Below, in pieces: positions 48,601 through 59,438 of a stretch of DNA of 64,000 bases (positions are counted from its first letter, which is position 1; every line of letters starts with the position of its first letter). Both the position numbers and the translations under genes were made by a program. The DNA is from JAWKOK01 sp963765875 (GTDB lineage Bacteria > Chloroflexota > Anaerolineae > Caldilineales > Caldilineaceae): contig CAVXYK010000006.1 of NCBI GenBank assembly GCA_963765875.1, positions 248,001-312,000 of the forward strand. The letters are read 5' to 3'. The notes under the pieces are model-generated. The model searched no databases and was not told the origin of the DNA. It was given only the letters and a program-made list of their open reading frames with translations.

Positions 48601-50349
48601 GCCTGTCTCGTGGTCGAAGTGACTGACCGGTTCGGTGACTATGGTCTGGTCGGCGTCGCGCTCTACGAGATGGCACAAGAAGCGCTTATCATCGACACGC
48701 TTTTGCTCAGTTGTCGTGCGTTGGGCAGGGGCGTCGAGCATCGAATGCTGGCCAGGCTCGGGGCCATCGCTCAAGCGAGCGGTGTTGGACATCTCGTTGC
48801 ACGATTGGTTGCGACGCCCAAGAACTGGCCGGCTGCGGATTTCCTCGCATCGCTGGATGCGGAAAGCGCAGAGACCGTCGGCGAGGAGACCGAATATCGA
48901 TTCTCCGCCGCTTCGATCGCGCCGTTGGCCTACCGACCCGTAACCGCCACTCAAGAGCAGGCGCAGACCAGGGACAGTGACGCGGCTGACGAGCTGGCAT
49001 CGCGTTTCGTGGAGACGCGCGAAAGCGCGGGCCTCTTGTCCGCCGATACGTTCCTCTACCAGCGGATTGCAACAGAATTGAACAGTGGAAAGCGCATCCA
49101 TGACGCTGTCCAGGCCGGCAAAATTCGGCGGACCCGGCTGTCTGAGCACTTCTACGTCGCTCCGCTCACAGAGGACGAGGTGACGCTGACCACGATCTGG
49201 TCCGATCTATTGGGCGTCGAGCCGGTGGGCATCAACGACAACTTCTTTTCGCTTGGCGGCGATTCCTTTCGCGGTGTCCAGATGGTCTCACGTGCCCGGC
49301 AAGCGGGCGTGCCGCTCACGCTAGGTAGTCTCTTCGAACACCAGACCATCGCCGCCATTGTCGCACAGACAAAGGCCGGTGCGGTTCATGACAATGGGTA
49401 CGCAAGCAATGGGTACGCAAGCAATGGGTACGCAAGCAATGGGCACGCAGGCAACGGCCATGCCACCAACGGACACGGGCCAAGCCCCAGCGGGTCGCAT
49501 GCGCTTGAAGACGCTTCCGCTTGGACCCCCCTGGTTCCGATCCAGCCAATGGGGGAAAAGCCACCCTTCTTCTGCGTCCACCCGGTGATGGGCATTGTCT
49601 TTCCCTATTATCTCCTGGCCCATCATCTGGGCATTGACCGGCCCTTTTTCGGCTTACAGGCCGCGGGATTGGTTGATGGCCTGGAACCGCTGGGGTCGAT
49701 TGAGGAGATGGCCGGCCGGTACATTGATGCCATCCGCACAGTGCAGCCTGTTGGACCCTACGCCCTGGGCGGGTGGTCCTTTGGCAGCGACGTTGCCTTT
49801 GAGATGGCGCAACAGCTTGTTGCCGGCGGCGACAGTGTCGGCTTGTTGACCATCCTGGACACGCCAGTCTATGATGACGGCCTGAGCCGTTGGCAACGGA
49901 CACGCGCCAAGGTTTCCCTGGCCAATGTCGTGCGCCGCCATCTGTGGCCCTACGTACGCGACTACCGGCTTTTGGCCGCGGCGACGGGGCAAGCGCAGGG
50001 CGATGGCCGGAGCGCGACCGCGGACTTTGCCGGTCCAGCGGTCGACAGGATACCATCACTCTTGCAGTCGCAATCGGAGATGCGGCGAGCCGTGCGCATT
50101 TACAGGACAAACTTGAAGGCGGCTGCGGCCTATTCACCCCAACGCTATCCAGGGACGATCACGCTCTTTCGGGCAGTCGATCAGTCCATCCATATAGAGG
50201 ATGATCTTGGCTGGGGCCGATACAGTGATCGTGAGGTCCAGGTGATCGATCTGCCTGGCAACCACATGACCATCTTGCGCCAGCCACATGTGCAGCGCTT
50301 GGCGGAGCAGTTGCGTGCTCAATTGGAATCGGCATTTGCCGTGAGGTAG
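45564..50349 (+). CDS. ACP - condensation domain - FkbH domain - ACP - thioesterase megasynthase (one frameshift)
   Basis: Modules in order: carrier protein (LGGDSLTAMQL, about 45690-45880); NRPS condensation domain with LSFAQQRIWFLNQLDE and HHIATDG (HHxxxDG, about 46330), continued in another frame from about 46405 (QYADYARWQREQL); FkbH module from about 47300 with DCDQTLWRG (DxDxT, about 47920), FIDDDPVECAEVR and the acyltransferase-like half; second carrier protein (FFSLGGDSFRGVQMV, about 49250); Asn-Gly repeat linker; thioesterase with GGWSFGS (GxSxG) and the final histidine GNHMTIL. FkbH dephosphorylates 1,3-bisphosphoglycerate and loads glycerate on a carrier protein. With the FAAL before it, the likely product is an acylated glyceric-acid thioester released by the thioesterase. 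No adenylation domain is present. Near 46405 one indel interrupts the frame. Confidence 0.85.
49393..49467 (+). repeat. 15-base tandem repeat in the synthase linker
   Basis: The unit AATGGGTACGCAAGC is repeated three times exactly, with two diverged copies following, all in frame; it encodes NGYAS/NGHAG units between the second carrier protein and the thioesterase. Being 15 bases long it can vary in number without frameshift. Confidence 0.75.
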
Positions 50350-50354
50350 AGACA

Positions 50355-51866
50355 ATGGGCTTTCCCAACACGATTAGACCAGGTTTTGACTTCGACGAAG
50401 CCATTCTCATGGCAGAATTTTCGCAGCGGGCCTATCGCGTCTTCGAAGCTGCGGATGACCGCGATCCAGGCGACGTATATCGGATTCTCTATCGCGATGG
50501 GTGGCAGTACCTGCACGGTTTTGTCAATGCAACCATGGGGGTGCGTTGTTTTGTCGCCCGTCGCGGATCGAGCAATCAATATGTGGTCGTCTTCCGCGGC
50601 TCCGCATACACAACCGAAGGCATCGAATGGACCAACATGTCAAGTAATGTCGATGACGCAATGGTCCCTTATGAACATCGAACCGGCCGTTTTAATTCTG
50701 CGCGTGCACAACTGCGCGTGCATCGAGGCGGATGGAATGCCTTCGTCGTTCTGCGCACAGAGATCGAAATCTTCTTTACGGTATTGATCGGCGCGACGCT
50801 GAAGTCCGACACATTGGAAAAATTGGTCGAGGCTCCTCCGTCGGAGCAGGCCAATTTGATCGCCGCCATCGCTGCAGCCGTCAAAGCTGTGCATGGCGAA
50901 TCCGCTGCCCGTCGAGTCTCCCGTTCAATCTCGAATGCCTTGAAACAGATTCAGAGCCAGCAGAAGGAGGCGGGCGACTTTTCGCTGGACCAAATGATCG
51001 CCTCAAGCAGTCGTCTGGAATCTGTGCTGGCGGAACTGGCAGAGGCGGATGACCATAATCTGAGCCTCGCCGGCGGAGATCATGTCGAAATTTACGTGAC
51101 AGGCCATAGTCTAGGCGGCAATCTCGCCCAATTCTGCGCGATCTCCCTCTATGAGTACTGGACGGCTCAAGAAGACTTTCGGCCGATTGCTATGAAGGTC
51201 TACGTAATCGGCAGCCCCAAAATCGGCAATCGGGCCTTCGTAGATCATTATGATCGGCTCTTACCCGATCTCAGCTACCGGGTAGAGAACCAACTTGATC
51301 CGATTGTGCATCGGCCACAGGGCAACGCGCCGTTTCCGTACAATCTCCAATTGATGATTCCCAACGTAGATTTCGTGCGTGACGGCGAAAACTACTACGC
51401 ACGCTACGAGTCTGCCGGCGAACCGTACAATTTGCTCACCGTCGGCTATCAGAATGCAGATCTCAATCTCGGCGGTTGGTTTCGGCTTACACTGCCGATC
51501 CCGTTTCCCCATGGCCCGGAGGGCTACAAAGAGATGCTCATCCGTGCTCAGGCGTGGCAGCAACGCTTCTGGAAACCCGCACAGAACATCGTGCGTGCTA
51601 TGTTCCAAGAACAGACAGAGCAACTCGCTGAGCTGCAAGTTCAGTTGGCGGAACTACGCGCGTCCGTGGAAACAATGGCGGCCCAACAGGCAACGAGCGC
51701 CAATGCTGAAAGCAGCGAATCAGCATTGGCGGCGGAGATAAGGACCCTGCAACAGCAGATTTCAGCGCTGGCGCAATCCGTCGACGAACTGAAAGTGAAG
51801 AAGAGAAAAACGAGAACAAATCATCCGGCGAAAAGCTGTCGTAACGTGAATCCTATGATCCTCTGA
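50355..51866 (+). CDS. class 3 (fungal-type) lipase with coiled-coil tail
   Basis: 503 residues, no signal peptide. Lipase class 3: VVVFRGS near residue 80, GGW entry, serine elbow VTGHSLGGNLAQF, aspartate expected around VENQLDPIVHRP and the loop with FPYNLQL carrying no clear histidine. Between residues about 130 and 230 a helical insertion precedes the elbow. The C-terminal 80 residues form a coiled coil (EQTEQLAELQVQLAELRASVE) and end with a basic KKRKTRT stretch. Six bases after the synthase stop, so it probably belongs to the same transcription unit and may act on its lipid product. Confidence 0.78.
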   Translation: MGFPNTIRPGFDFDEAILMAEFSQRAYRVFEAADDRDPGDVYRILYRDGWQYLHGFVNATMGVRCFVARRGSSNQYVVVFRGSAYTTEGIEWTNMSSNVDDAMVPYEHRTGRFNSARAQLRVHRGGWNAFVVLRTEIEIFFTVLIGATLKSDTLEKLVEAPPSEQANLIAAIAAAVKAVHGESAARRVSRSISNALKQIQSQQKEAGDFSLDQMIASSSRLESVLAELAEADDHNLSLAGGDHVEIYVTGHSLGGNLAQFCAISLYEYWTAQEDFRPIAMKVYVIGSPKIGNRAFVDHYDRLLPDLSYRVENQLDPIVHRPQGNAPFPYNLQLMIPNVDFVRDGENYYARYESAGEPYNLLTVGYQNADLNLGGWFRLTLPIPFPHGPEGYKEMLIRAQAWQQRFWKPAQNIVRAMFQEQTEQLAELQVQLAELRASVETMAAQQATSANAESSESALAAEIRTLQQQISALAQSVDELKVKKRKTRTNHPAKSCRNVNPMIL

Positions 51867-51915
51867 GGCAAAATAGGCCATGCTGAGGCGGCGTAGGTTA
51901 AGAAGGAGCAGAAAC

Positions 51916-53240
51916 ATGGCAACAAACAAATTAAATCACGTGGCCCTGCCCGGCCGGCTGATCTACAAAAATGGCAACGGTGAGATGACGTTTCCGCTGG
52001 AGACCGCGGCCGTGACCTTGGGCAGCGCCGAAAACAATGATGTCGTCATCAAACGGCCCAAAGTCTCGCGTATCCACGCTCGCTTCGATTTTGACGGCCG
52101 GCATTGGACAGTGACCGACGAGGACTCGGTGGCCGGCACGCTGGTTAACGAGCAGCGGGTGCAGCAGATCGGGCTGGCGAACGGCGACCGGATCGTGGTC
52201 GGCGCGGCCACACTCCGCTTTGAACTGGCGGCCGGAGACGGCTCGTCGCCAGAGAGCAATGGCAACGGCGCCGAAGCGCCGACGACCGAGCCGGAAAAAG
52301 TCGTTGAAGACGATATCGGTGTGGCCACAGAATCCACAGCGCCGCCCGCGGCAAAGAAGGTAGACGTCCACAACGAACCGGCCAGCGGCCATGCCGGCGA
52401 AGAACCGATTCCAGCGCTGGTCGAAGTGCAGCCCTCGGGCAGCCGGCGTCCGCTCTTCCTGGTTGCCGCCGGCTACAGCGACGTCGAACACTATGCCAAC
52501 CTGGCCGGGCATCTGGGCGAAGATCAACCACTCTACGTGCTGCAAGTCCCGCGCCTGGCCACTATCTCACAGCCGTCTGAAGCCATCGAGTTCCTCGCCG
52601 CACACTACATTGAGGTCATGCGTGAAGTCCAGGAGGATGGCCCCTATCAGATTGGCCGGCTACAACGTCGGCGGCATCGTCGCCTACGAAGATTGCACAG
52701 CAGATCCTCTGCGTAGGTGACAGCGTCTCGGCGTTGATCCTGATCGACACCCCCTACCCCTCGGGCAATCCGCTGCCCACCTTGGGCTACCGCAATGCCC
52801 AGACGCTCAACCAACTCAACCAACAATTGCTGGCGCCGCTTGCCAGCCTGGGCGCCAGTAGCATCGGTCAGCAGATGGCGGCCCCGCTCCTTGGCCTGGG
52901 CAAGCGACTGGAGACCATGCGCACGTCGCAGATGGAGCGTTTGGATGGCGACTACGCCACCTTCGTGGCCGCGCTCTCCGACGCAGGCTTCGAGACCAAC
53001 CTGACCCTCACCCAATCCTACAAGCCCAACCCCTACCCAGGGCGCGCTGTTCTGATTCAGGCCGAAGACTCGCTGGTCCGCTACGCGCGGGCGCTCTGGG
53101 ACTGGTCGGCCAAAGTGCCCAACGGGCTGGACTCGCGCCTGATCGAAGGCAGTTTCGCCTCCATTCTCCACGATCCCGATGTACGCGGGCTCGCCATGCA
53201 GGTCGCTTCCTGCCTTGAAGGCGGCAATGAACTCGATTGA
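51916..53240 (+). CDS. FHA domain fused to a thioesterase-like alpha/beta hydrolase (two frameshifts)
   Basis: ATG 51916 has AGGAG upstream (the ORF opens at 51880). Residues 1-100: forkhead-associated domain with LGSAENNDVVIKRPKVSRIHARF, which binds phosphothreonine peptides. A linker rich in Glu/Ala/Pro leads to a thioesterase-like fold: PLFLVAAGYSDVEHYANLAGHLGED and, at the nucleophile elbow, GYNVGG: the serine is asparagine. The frame moves twice (about 52655 and 52695); GGIVAYE and the rest to 53240 are in two other frames, continuous in meaning. The missing serine argues for a non-catalytic binding role, perhaps regulatory, unless a real sequence error hides it. Stop overlaps the UbiB start. 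Confidence 0.7.
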
Positions 53241-54979
53241 CCGCAAGCGCTATCGCAAGGTACGCTGGTTTTTCATTAAGGTGACGCTGCATGTCATTTG
53301 GTGGGATGTCATCCTGCGGCGCCCGCTGCTGCGTCGCTTTCGCACGCCCTATATCGAGCGCTGGCAACGCCTCGCACTCGATTTTCGCGAGCTTGCCATT
53401 GAAATGGGCGGCGTTCTGATCAAACTCGGCCAATTCCTCAGCGTCCGCGTCGATCTCCTACCCGAAGAGGTGCTGGCCGAACTGGCGGGCTTGCAGGACG
53501 AGGTGCCGCCGGAAGAACTGGGGGCCATCGTGGGCCAGGTTGAGCTGGAATTCAGCCAGTCCATCGACGCTGTCTTTCCCTGGTTTTCAGCCGAGGTTCT
53601 CGGCTCAGCCTCGATCGGCCCAGACCCACAGAGCGCAACTGCCTTCCGGCGAGATCGTCGTTGTCAAAGTGCTACGGCCCGGTATCGAGTCACTTGTTGA
53701 GACCGACCTTGTGGCCATTGCCGAGTTTGTACGTCGCCTCAAGTTCTACAAGCCGGTCAGACAGTCTGTCGACCTCGATCGCCTCACCGATGAATTCGAC
53801 CGGGTCACCTACCAGGAACTCGATCTGCTGCTGGAAGGGCGCAACGCCGAACGATTCGCCCAGTACTTCGTGGACGATACGCAGATCTGCGCGCCGGCCA
53901 TCTACTGGGACTACAGTACTGTCCGCACGTTGACCATGGAAGACGTGGGCTACATCACGCTCGATGACCTGCCGTCACTCAGCGCGGCGGGCATCGACCC
54001 GGATCAGGTGGCCCAGGTTCTGGCTCGCTGCACGCTGGAACAGACCCTCGTCCATTACTTCGTCCACGCCGATCCCCACTCGGGCAATCTCTTCGTCAGA
54101 CCGATGCTGACGACGGAGGAAATGGCTGCGGGCTTGGCTCCTTTTGCACCTGGCGTCGCGGCGCCCTTCAGCGAGAATCGACCCTTTCAGATTGCCTATG
54201 TCGATTTCGGCATGTCGGTCGAAGTGGCGCCACGCCTGCGCACCTCCATGCGCGAGTACATGATCGGCGTTGCCACCGGCGATGCCCAACGAATCGTGCA
54301 GTCCTACGTTGACGGCGATATGTTGCTGCCCGGCGCGGACATCGACCGGCTGGTTGAGATGACCGAGGGATTGCTGGCACGCTTCGGCGACTCAATGCTG
54401 GGGCAGATGCAGAACATCGATATCTTCGAGTACAACAGTTTCATCATGGGCGAGTACCGCGATCTCGTCGACAACCCGCCGCTGCAGTTCCAGTCTGAAC
54501 TGCTCTTTGTCTTTCGGGCCATGGGGCTGGTCTCTGGGATCACGGCCAAGCTCTCCCCCGATTTTGATCTGTGGGCTGAATCGGAACCGATTGTCCTTCG
54601 GCTGTTGAAGGAAGAGGTAGAGAACAACTGGCAGGATTGGGCACGTGAACTGGGCACGTATGGTCAGATCGCGGCGCGCCTGCCCAAGCAGCTCGATGAT
54701 TTGCTCGACCAGGCGCAGCGCCAACGTTTGACGATCATGACCAAGCCCGATCCTGAATCGCGCAACGAACAGCGCCAACTGCGCAACACAATTTCACAGC
54801 TCACATGGATGGTGGCGGCGGCTTTTCTGCTGTTGAGCGGTGTGCTATGGCGTCTCGGGGACCAGCTCGCCGCATCACTGGCCGGAACAGAAGCCCCGGC
54901 AACCATGCTCACGCCCAGTACGATATTGATGGCAACCGCGCTGATTGTGTTCCTGTGGAGCCTTCGCCGGCGTCGATAA
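53227..54979 (+). CDS. UbiB/ABC1-family atypical kinase (one frameshift)
   Basis: About 580 residues from ATG 53227. The ABC1 KxGQ motif in GGVLIKLGQFLSVR, ATP-site lysine in EIVVVKVLRPGIE, catalytic HADPHSGNLFV, and the DFG-like YVDFGMS; two hydrophobic segments end the chain (QLTWMVAAAFLLLSGVLW and STILMATALIVFLW), as in UbiB and plant ABC1K membrane proteins. These act in isoprenoid-quinone or lipid metabolism. The frame slips near 53620. The start overlaps the FHA gene, so it could be part of the preceding operon. Confidence 0.84.
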
Positions 54980-55161
54980 CTGAGTGTCTTTCGCAAGCAC
55001 TGAAGTTCGGATCCGCCACGCGCTGGAGAGATGTAGAATCCCCAGATTTCCTCCATTTACGCCACTACCACGATTGCCCCATTATCGGTTATGATCAACG
55101 TATACTCTGTTCAGAAATACCACATGGTACACGCTTCGACGCGAGGGATAAACCACCACTC

Positions 55162-56224
55162 ATGACAAAAGAAGAATCGGCTGCATATGAAGTGACCGTT
55201 ACCCGTGGCCTGGAACCGATCGCCTATCAAGAGCTCAGGCAGAAGCTGGGCAAACACTTGAGATTGGTACGGTCGGCTGAAGATGAAGTCAGTTCCGGCG
55301 CTCTGCAATTCGCCTTTCGGGGTAATCCGACCCGCCTGTTGCAGCTCAACACCATTTCCAACGCCTTTGCCCTCTGCGCCTATGACATTCCTCGGCCTAA
55401 AGCGCTCTGTGATCAGCAGAATTTCACAGATCTGGTCCAGAAGATCCAGATCAATCATGAGTCTTTATCCACGGCGCTCGTTCCGAAACATCGGCATCAG
55501 CGCAGCCGGAGCCGACTCATCCGTGATGCAGCGCCTCGGCCAGATGCTGCGCAAAAAGCTGGGCATTCCATTCGTCGAAGACGAGATCGATCTACTGTTG
55601 CGAATTCGTCCATCCCGCCTCAAGGCCAGCGGATGGGAGGTGCTGATTCGCATGTCGCCGCGGCCGCTTTCGGTCCGGGCATGGCGAGTGGCCGATATGC
55701 CCGGTGCGCTACTGGCGCCGGTCGCCAACTGCATGGTACGCATGACCCGGCCAAGACCCTCCGACAGCTTCCTCAATATCGCCTGCGGCTCGGGCACATT
55801 GCTGATCGAGCGACTGATCGACGGACAGGCCAGGCGCGTCATCGGCTGCGATGTCAACGACGAGGCGCTTGCCTATGCGCGCAAGAACCTGACAGCCGCA
55901 CAGTTGCAGCACTTCGTCGAACTGCACAATTGGGATGCTCGTAAACTCAATCTGTCCGACAGCAGCATCGATGCCATCTGCGCGGATCTGCCCTATGGCA
56001 TCGCCGTTGGTTCCCACGATGACAATGTCACGCTCTACCCGGCATTGCTGGAAGAGGCTGCACGCGTAGCCAAACCGGGCGCGCTCATGGTTCTTGTCAC
56101 GCAGGAGACAAAGCTCCTGGGCGATGTTGTTCGTGGCTCCAACGTGTGGCAGCAATTGGATGAGTTCAAGATCTCATCGCGGGGAATGCACCCCCGCATC
56201 TTTTTGCTGCAACGGAATCAGTAA
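55162..56224 (+). CDS. THUMP/UPF0020-type RNA methyltransferase (one frameshift)
   Basis: About 350 residues from ATG 55162. N-terminal region with VTRGLEPIAYQELRQ typical of THUMP-containing methyltransferases; the frame slips near 55465 (NHESL|YPRRSFRN); SAM motif I in FLNIACGSGTLLIE and the DPPY-like ADLPYG, which targets a base amine, as in TrmN/RlmL-type enzymes modifying tRNA or rRNA guanosine. A one-base indel explains the interruption. Specific substrate cannot be named. Confidence 0.78.
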
Positions 56225-56272
56225 GAACGCAGCGTCCAAGTCACGCTCACGAACCACAGAAAGGAACGATTA

Positions 56273-57469
56273 ATGCGCAAAGGCGATTCCTGGAACGAGT
56301 CAACCACCTATAAGGATCCATTGACGCTGCGCAATGTACGCAAGATCACCCAGACCGGCCTCTACAACCAGACCCCGACCTATCATACCAACACGGCCTT
56401 TTCGGCCGACGGCGATTTCAGCATCTTTGCCTCGGCTCGCAACGGCGGCAGCGCGCTCTTCCGCTGCCATTTGCCCACCGGCGACATCACCCAATTGACG
56501 GATATGATTGCGGGCGCCGGCACACGCGACGAGTTGCACAAAGGAGCCGGCACTTGCGTCGGCAACGGCATGGGCGTCACCATGCTGACCTGCATCGCCC
56601 CCAAGAGCGGATGGGTTGTCTACGTGATCGGCCGTTCCTTCATGGCCGTCAATATGGAGACATTTGAGGAACGCACACTCATCGCCGACATTGGCGTCGA
56701 CTGGATCGCCGGCCAGCCAAGCGTCGATCCCGGCGAGACCCACGCCCTGCTTCCAGTCATGTCGGCCCACCCGGAGATCGCAGCGGGCAAGCGACCCACC
56801 AAGGGCTACATGGCTCACTTTGAAAACCCAGGCCCCAAGCTGCGCCTGTTGCAGGTCCCGCTCACCGGCGGCGACGTGACCACCGCCTACGCCGAAGACG
56901 GCATCGGTTGCGCCCACTGCCCCCACAATCCCCAGGACTCCGATCTGATCCTGCTGGATCGGGACTTTCCGCCGCGGCTGTGGGGTGGCAGCGACGGCAA
57001 GACCAACCGCATCTGGTCATACAAATTTTCGACGCAGGAGCTGACGGAGTTGCCGCCGGTGGACGCGGCACGCTTTCAGGTGCACTGCGCCTGGACGTGG
57101 GACGGTACGGGTGTGCTCTACCACGGCAAAAGTGCGCAGAGTGGTTACTTCATTGGCGTCACAACTCCAGAGGGCGAAACCATTCGCGAGTACCTCTTCC
57201 GCGATGCAAGCGCCTACGGCCACGTCTCGGCGATGGCCGGTCGCCCCGCCATCATCCTGGACGGCAACCTGAGCACCGATCAGTTACTCTGGCTCTACTA
57301 TGACAAGGAGCAACCACGCGTGGAAGTCATCGCCAGACACGCCACCAACTGGGGCGCGCTGCCCTGGCAGTATTCCCACCCGCACCCGCTCTCAGATCCC
57401 ACAGGGCGATGGATCACATTCAACGCTGCCGACCGCGGTCGCAGCGATGTTTTCGTGGTGGAAGTTTGA
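56273..57469 (+). CDS. oligogalacturonate-lyase-like beta-propeller protein
   Basis: 398 residues, cytoplasmic. WD40-like propeller blades: HTNTAFSADGDFSIFAS, LYYDKEQPRVEV and the last blade GRWITFNAADRGRSDVFVVE. The order and the histidine-rich loops (HCPHNPQD, QVHCAWTWDG) are like the oligogalacturonate lyase family PF14583, where Mn is bound by His/Gln residues. In Chloroflexota such proteins are numerous and may act on other sugar acids; activity is inferred. AAGGAACGATTA precedes the ATG. Confidence 0.68.
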   Translation: MRKGDSWNESTTYKDPLTLRNVRKITQTGLYNQTPTYHTNTAFSADGDFSIFASARNGGSALFRCHLPTGDITQLTDMIAGAGTRDELHKGAGTCVGNGMGVTMLTCIAPKSGWVVYVIGRSFMAVNMETFEERTLIADIGVDWIAGQPSVDPGETHALLPVMSAHPEIAAGKRPTKGYMAHFENPGPKLRLLQVPLTGGDVTTAYAEDGIGCAHCPHNPQDSDLILLDRDFPPRLWGGSDGKTNRIWSYKFSTQELTELPPVDAARFQVHCAWTWDGTGVLYHGKSAQSGYFIGVTTPEGETIREYLFRDASAYGHVSAMAGRPAIILDGNLSTDQLLWLYYDKEQPRVEVIARHATNWGALPWQYSHPHPLSDPTGRWITFNAADRGRSDVFVVEV

Positions 57470-57480
57470 CCTTTTATCGT

Positions 57481-57570
57481 CACAGATGGACACAGATGGT
57501 TTTGGATAGCCACAGATAAAATCTGTATAGCATCCGTGATAATCATGAATTTCATCTGTGTCCATCTGTG
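57481..57570. repeat. inverted repeat of CACAGATG type, interrupted by an IS insertion
   Basis: CACAGATGGACACAGATG (57481-57498) pairs perfectly with 57553-57570. The element's right side appears to continue after the IS at 59439 (TCTGTGGCAAGTTTCCG...), where it reads like the right end of the MITE at 23.7 kb. Related text occurs at 23466-23489 and 23655-23678. Confidence 0.6.
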
Positions 57571-59438
57571 AGTCTGCTGCAAGAACTGTACATTAAGAAC
57601 CGAAGCATGAAGTTCGAGTGCGACAAAGGTGTCGCTGATGAAATTGTCGATGAAACCGGCCAGAGGCAATTGTTCGCCAAATAGTGGGCGACAGAAGTCT
57701 TGACAGGGGTCGACAAGATGAAATCCTGAAACGAAAGTGGCGAAAAGGGCCATTTTGGGCCAGATATCGCTGAATCCGGCGCACATTGCACATGGCAGCA
57801 GAAGCCACGAGCATACAGGTGACGCGGAAGATGCCCCGCACGGGTACTTTGCCGTTGCGGAAAGGGTGTTTGACGGAACGAACGCTCGATTCGACGGCGG
57901 CTCTGGGGTTGCCTGGTGAATCGAGAAAGGCCCGATGTCGCCGTCTGCGTTGTGCCCGAAAGACTTCCTCTTGAGTAAAGCTGATGGTGTAGCGGAGATC
58001 GCGCTTCTGCGGTTGTGCCCGACAAATGGCCTGCATAGGGCATCCGGCACAGATGTCGAGGTCGAAACGAACGAGAAAGCCGGTGGTTCGTCCCGGTTCC
58101 ACCTCGATTCGCTGGCCTTGTGGACAGGTGAAGTGGGTCGGTTTGCCCTCGTCATCCTGTTCGATTTCATAATCAGCCAGAGATAACTTGTCGGGATCGG
58201 GGGCATTGCCCCGGAGAGCGCTCTGAATCTGGACCACCTGATGCTGGTTCAGCACTCGGTCCGCATCATCACTGCCAAAGCCGCCGTCGGTGTAGAGTTT
58301 GTCGACTTCGGTGCGTTCCACCAGGTTGGGCATAGCCTCGACCAACAAAGCCGCATCGTCGGTGTTGTTGGGCGCCGCCTGGACCTTGAGAATCAATTGC
58401 ACGTCGTTCTCTTCATCACAACGCTCGCTGATGTTGGCGACATAGCCTTTGTATTCCTCTCCGTTCTTGCGCCGAAAGCTGGCTTCCAGATCATCCAACG
58501 ACTGCAAGACGCCTGAACCGATCTCGCTGTTGGCCTTGGATTCAACCCCATCCGACTCCAGACAGTAGTTCTCGTCAAAGAGTCGTTGAACCGTCTGGTA
58601 AGCGCTATCTGTGGCGTACTGTGCTTTGAGGCCAGTGAGCATCTGGGCCGGCACCAGACCAACAGCCCGCAGGGCAGCATCGGTTGCCGCTCCACCTCGA
58701 ACACCGTACACATTGTGTTTGGAACCCGTCTCAATGTACGCTTCACACAAGGATGCATAGCTTGCCTGGTCTGCGGCGTCAAGCATGCGGTAGAGTCGGT
58801 TCACTCCTTCTACCAACAGGTAGAGTCGATTGCTGTCCCTGATGTCGCTGGCAATCTGCGTACTGTCCATGCGTAAGGTCTTGGTGCGTATCTCCAGCCT
58901 TTTGACCTGCTCATCCGTGATGGCTTCAAAGGCCACATCCAGCAGGTTGATGCCCTGTTTCTGATTGTAGTTGGTCAAGCGTTCTCGAAAGTGGTAGAGC
59001 GAACGGATGGAAAAATAGCCGTCATTCAGGCTCTCATAGCCCAGGGCATAGCGCACTTGCATATCAAAGAGAAAGGCGTCGTACAACTCGGCATCGCTCC
59101 AACCCTATTGTGGCACAAAGGGCTCTTCAGAATCTCCAGCCCGACCAGGACATTCACCGGCACATTCGGTCTCGACGGCTCATCCGCATACAGCACGGCA
59201 AAAATCTCTTCGCCGATCTGACGAAAACAATATTCAAAGAACACGGGCGCCCATGATTCTTGCAGCCGCTTTCGCTGCGCATCCAACATCGTTGATATGT
59301 CACTTATCAGGCTCGGTTGCAGGTGCTTCTGATTCTTTTGAAACATGCTTCAATTTCCTTGATTCGCTGTCACCCATTGGGTCCATGACAGTTTACCAAG
59401 TCTTTACTTTTTTCGCGACCCTTTTTGCAGTAGAGTCA
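57569..59438 (-). mobile_element. IS1182-family insertion sequence, 1870 bp
   Basis: Ends TGAGTCTGCTGCAAGAACTG (from 57569) and, read from the other side, TGACTCTACTGCAAAAAGGG (from 59438) form imperfect terminal inverted repeats; TCTG is duplicated directly outside (57565-57568 and 59439-59442). The 4-base duplication rule and end sequence equal those of the 258-bp element at 23444. It carries one leftward transposase gene. Confidence 0.8.
57593..59346 (-). CDS. IS1182-family transposase (frameshifted)
   Basis: A DDE transposase of the IS1182/IS4-like group: N-terminus from ATG 59346 (VNVLVGLEILKS), then after a frame change near 59100 YDAFLFDMQVRYALGYESL, LRMDSTQIASDIRDSNRL, VDKLYTDGGFGSDDAD and a C-terminal AESS-type region (ESSVRSVKHPFRNGKV). 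A zinc-type cysteine group occurs in CAGCPMQAICR. The reading frame stops 24 bases inside the left end of the element. The slip, which also brings a TAG into the other frame, means it is either inactivated or carries a sequence error. Confidence 0.8.

Noticed and set aside
49393..49467. Possible CRISPR-like direct repeats
   Set aside because: Contiguous 15-base units without spacers inside a coding linker; a tandem repeat, not CRISPR.
57298..58206. Alternative C-terminal frame for the transposase
   Set aside because: It extends past the left IS end at 57569 into the neighbouring gene, whereas the frame ending at 57593 stops just inside the element.
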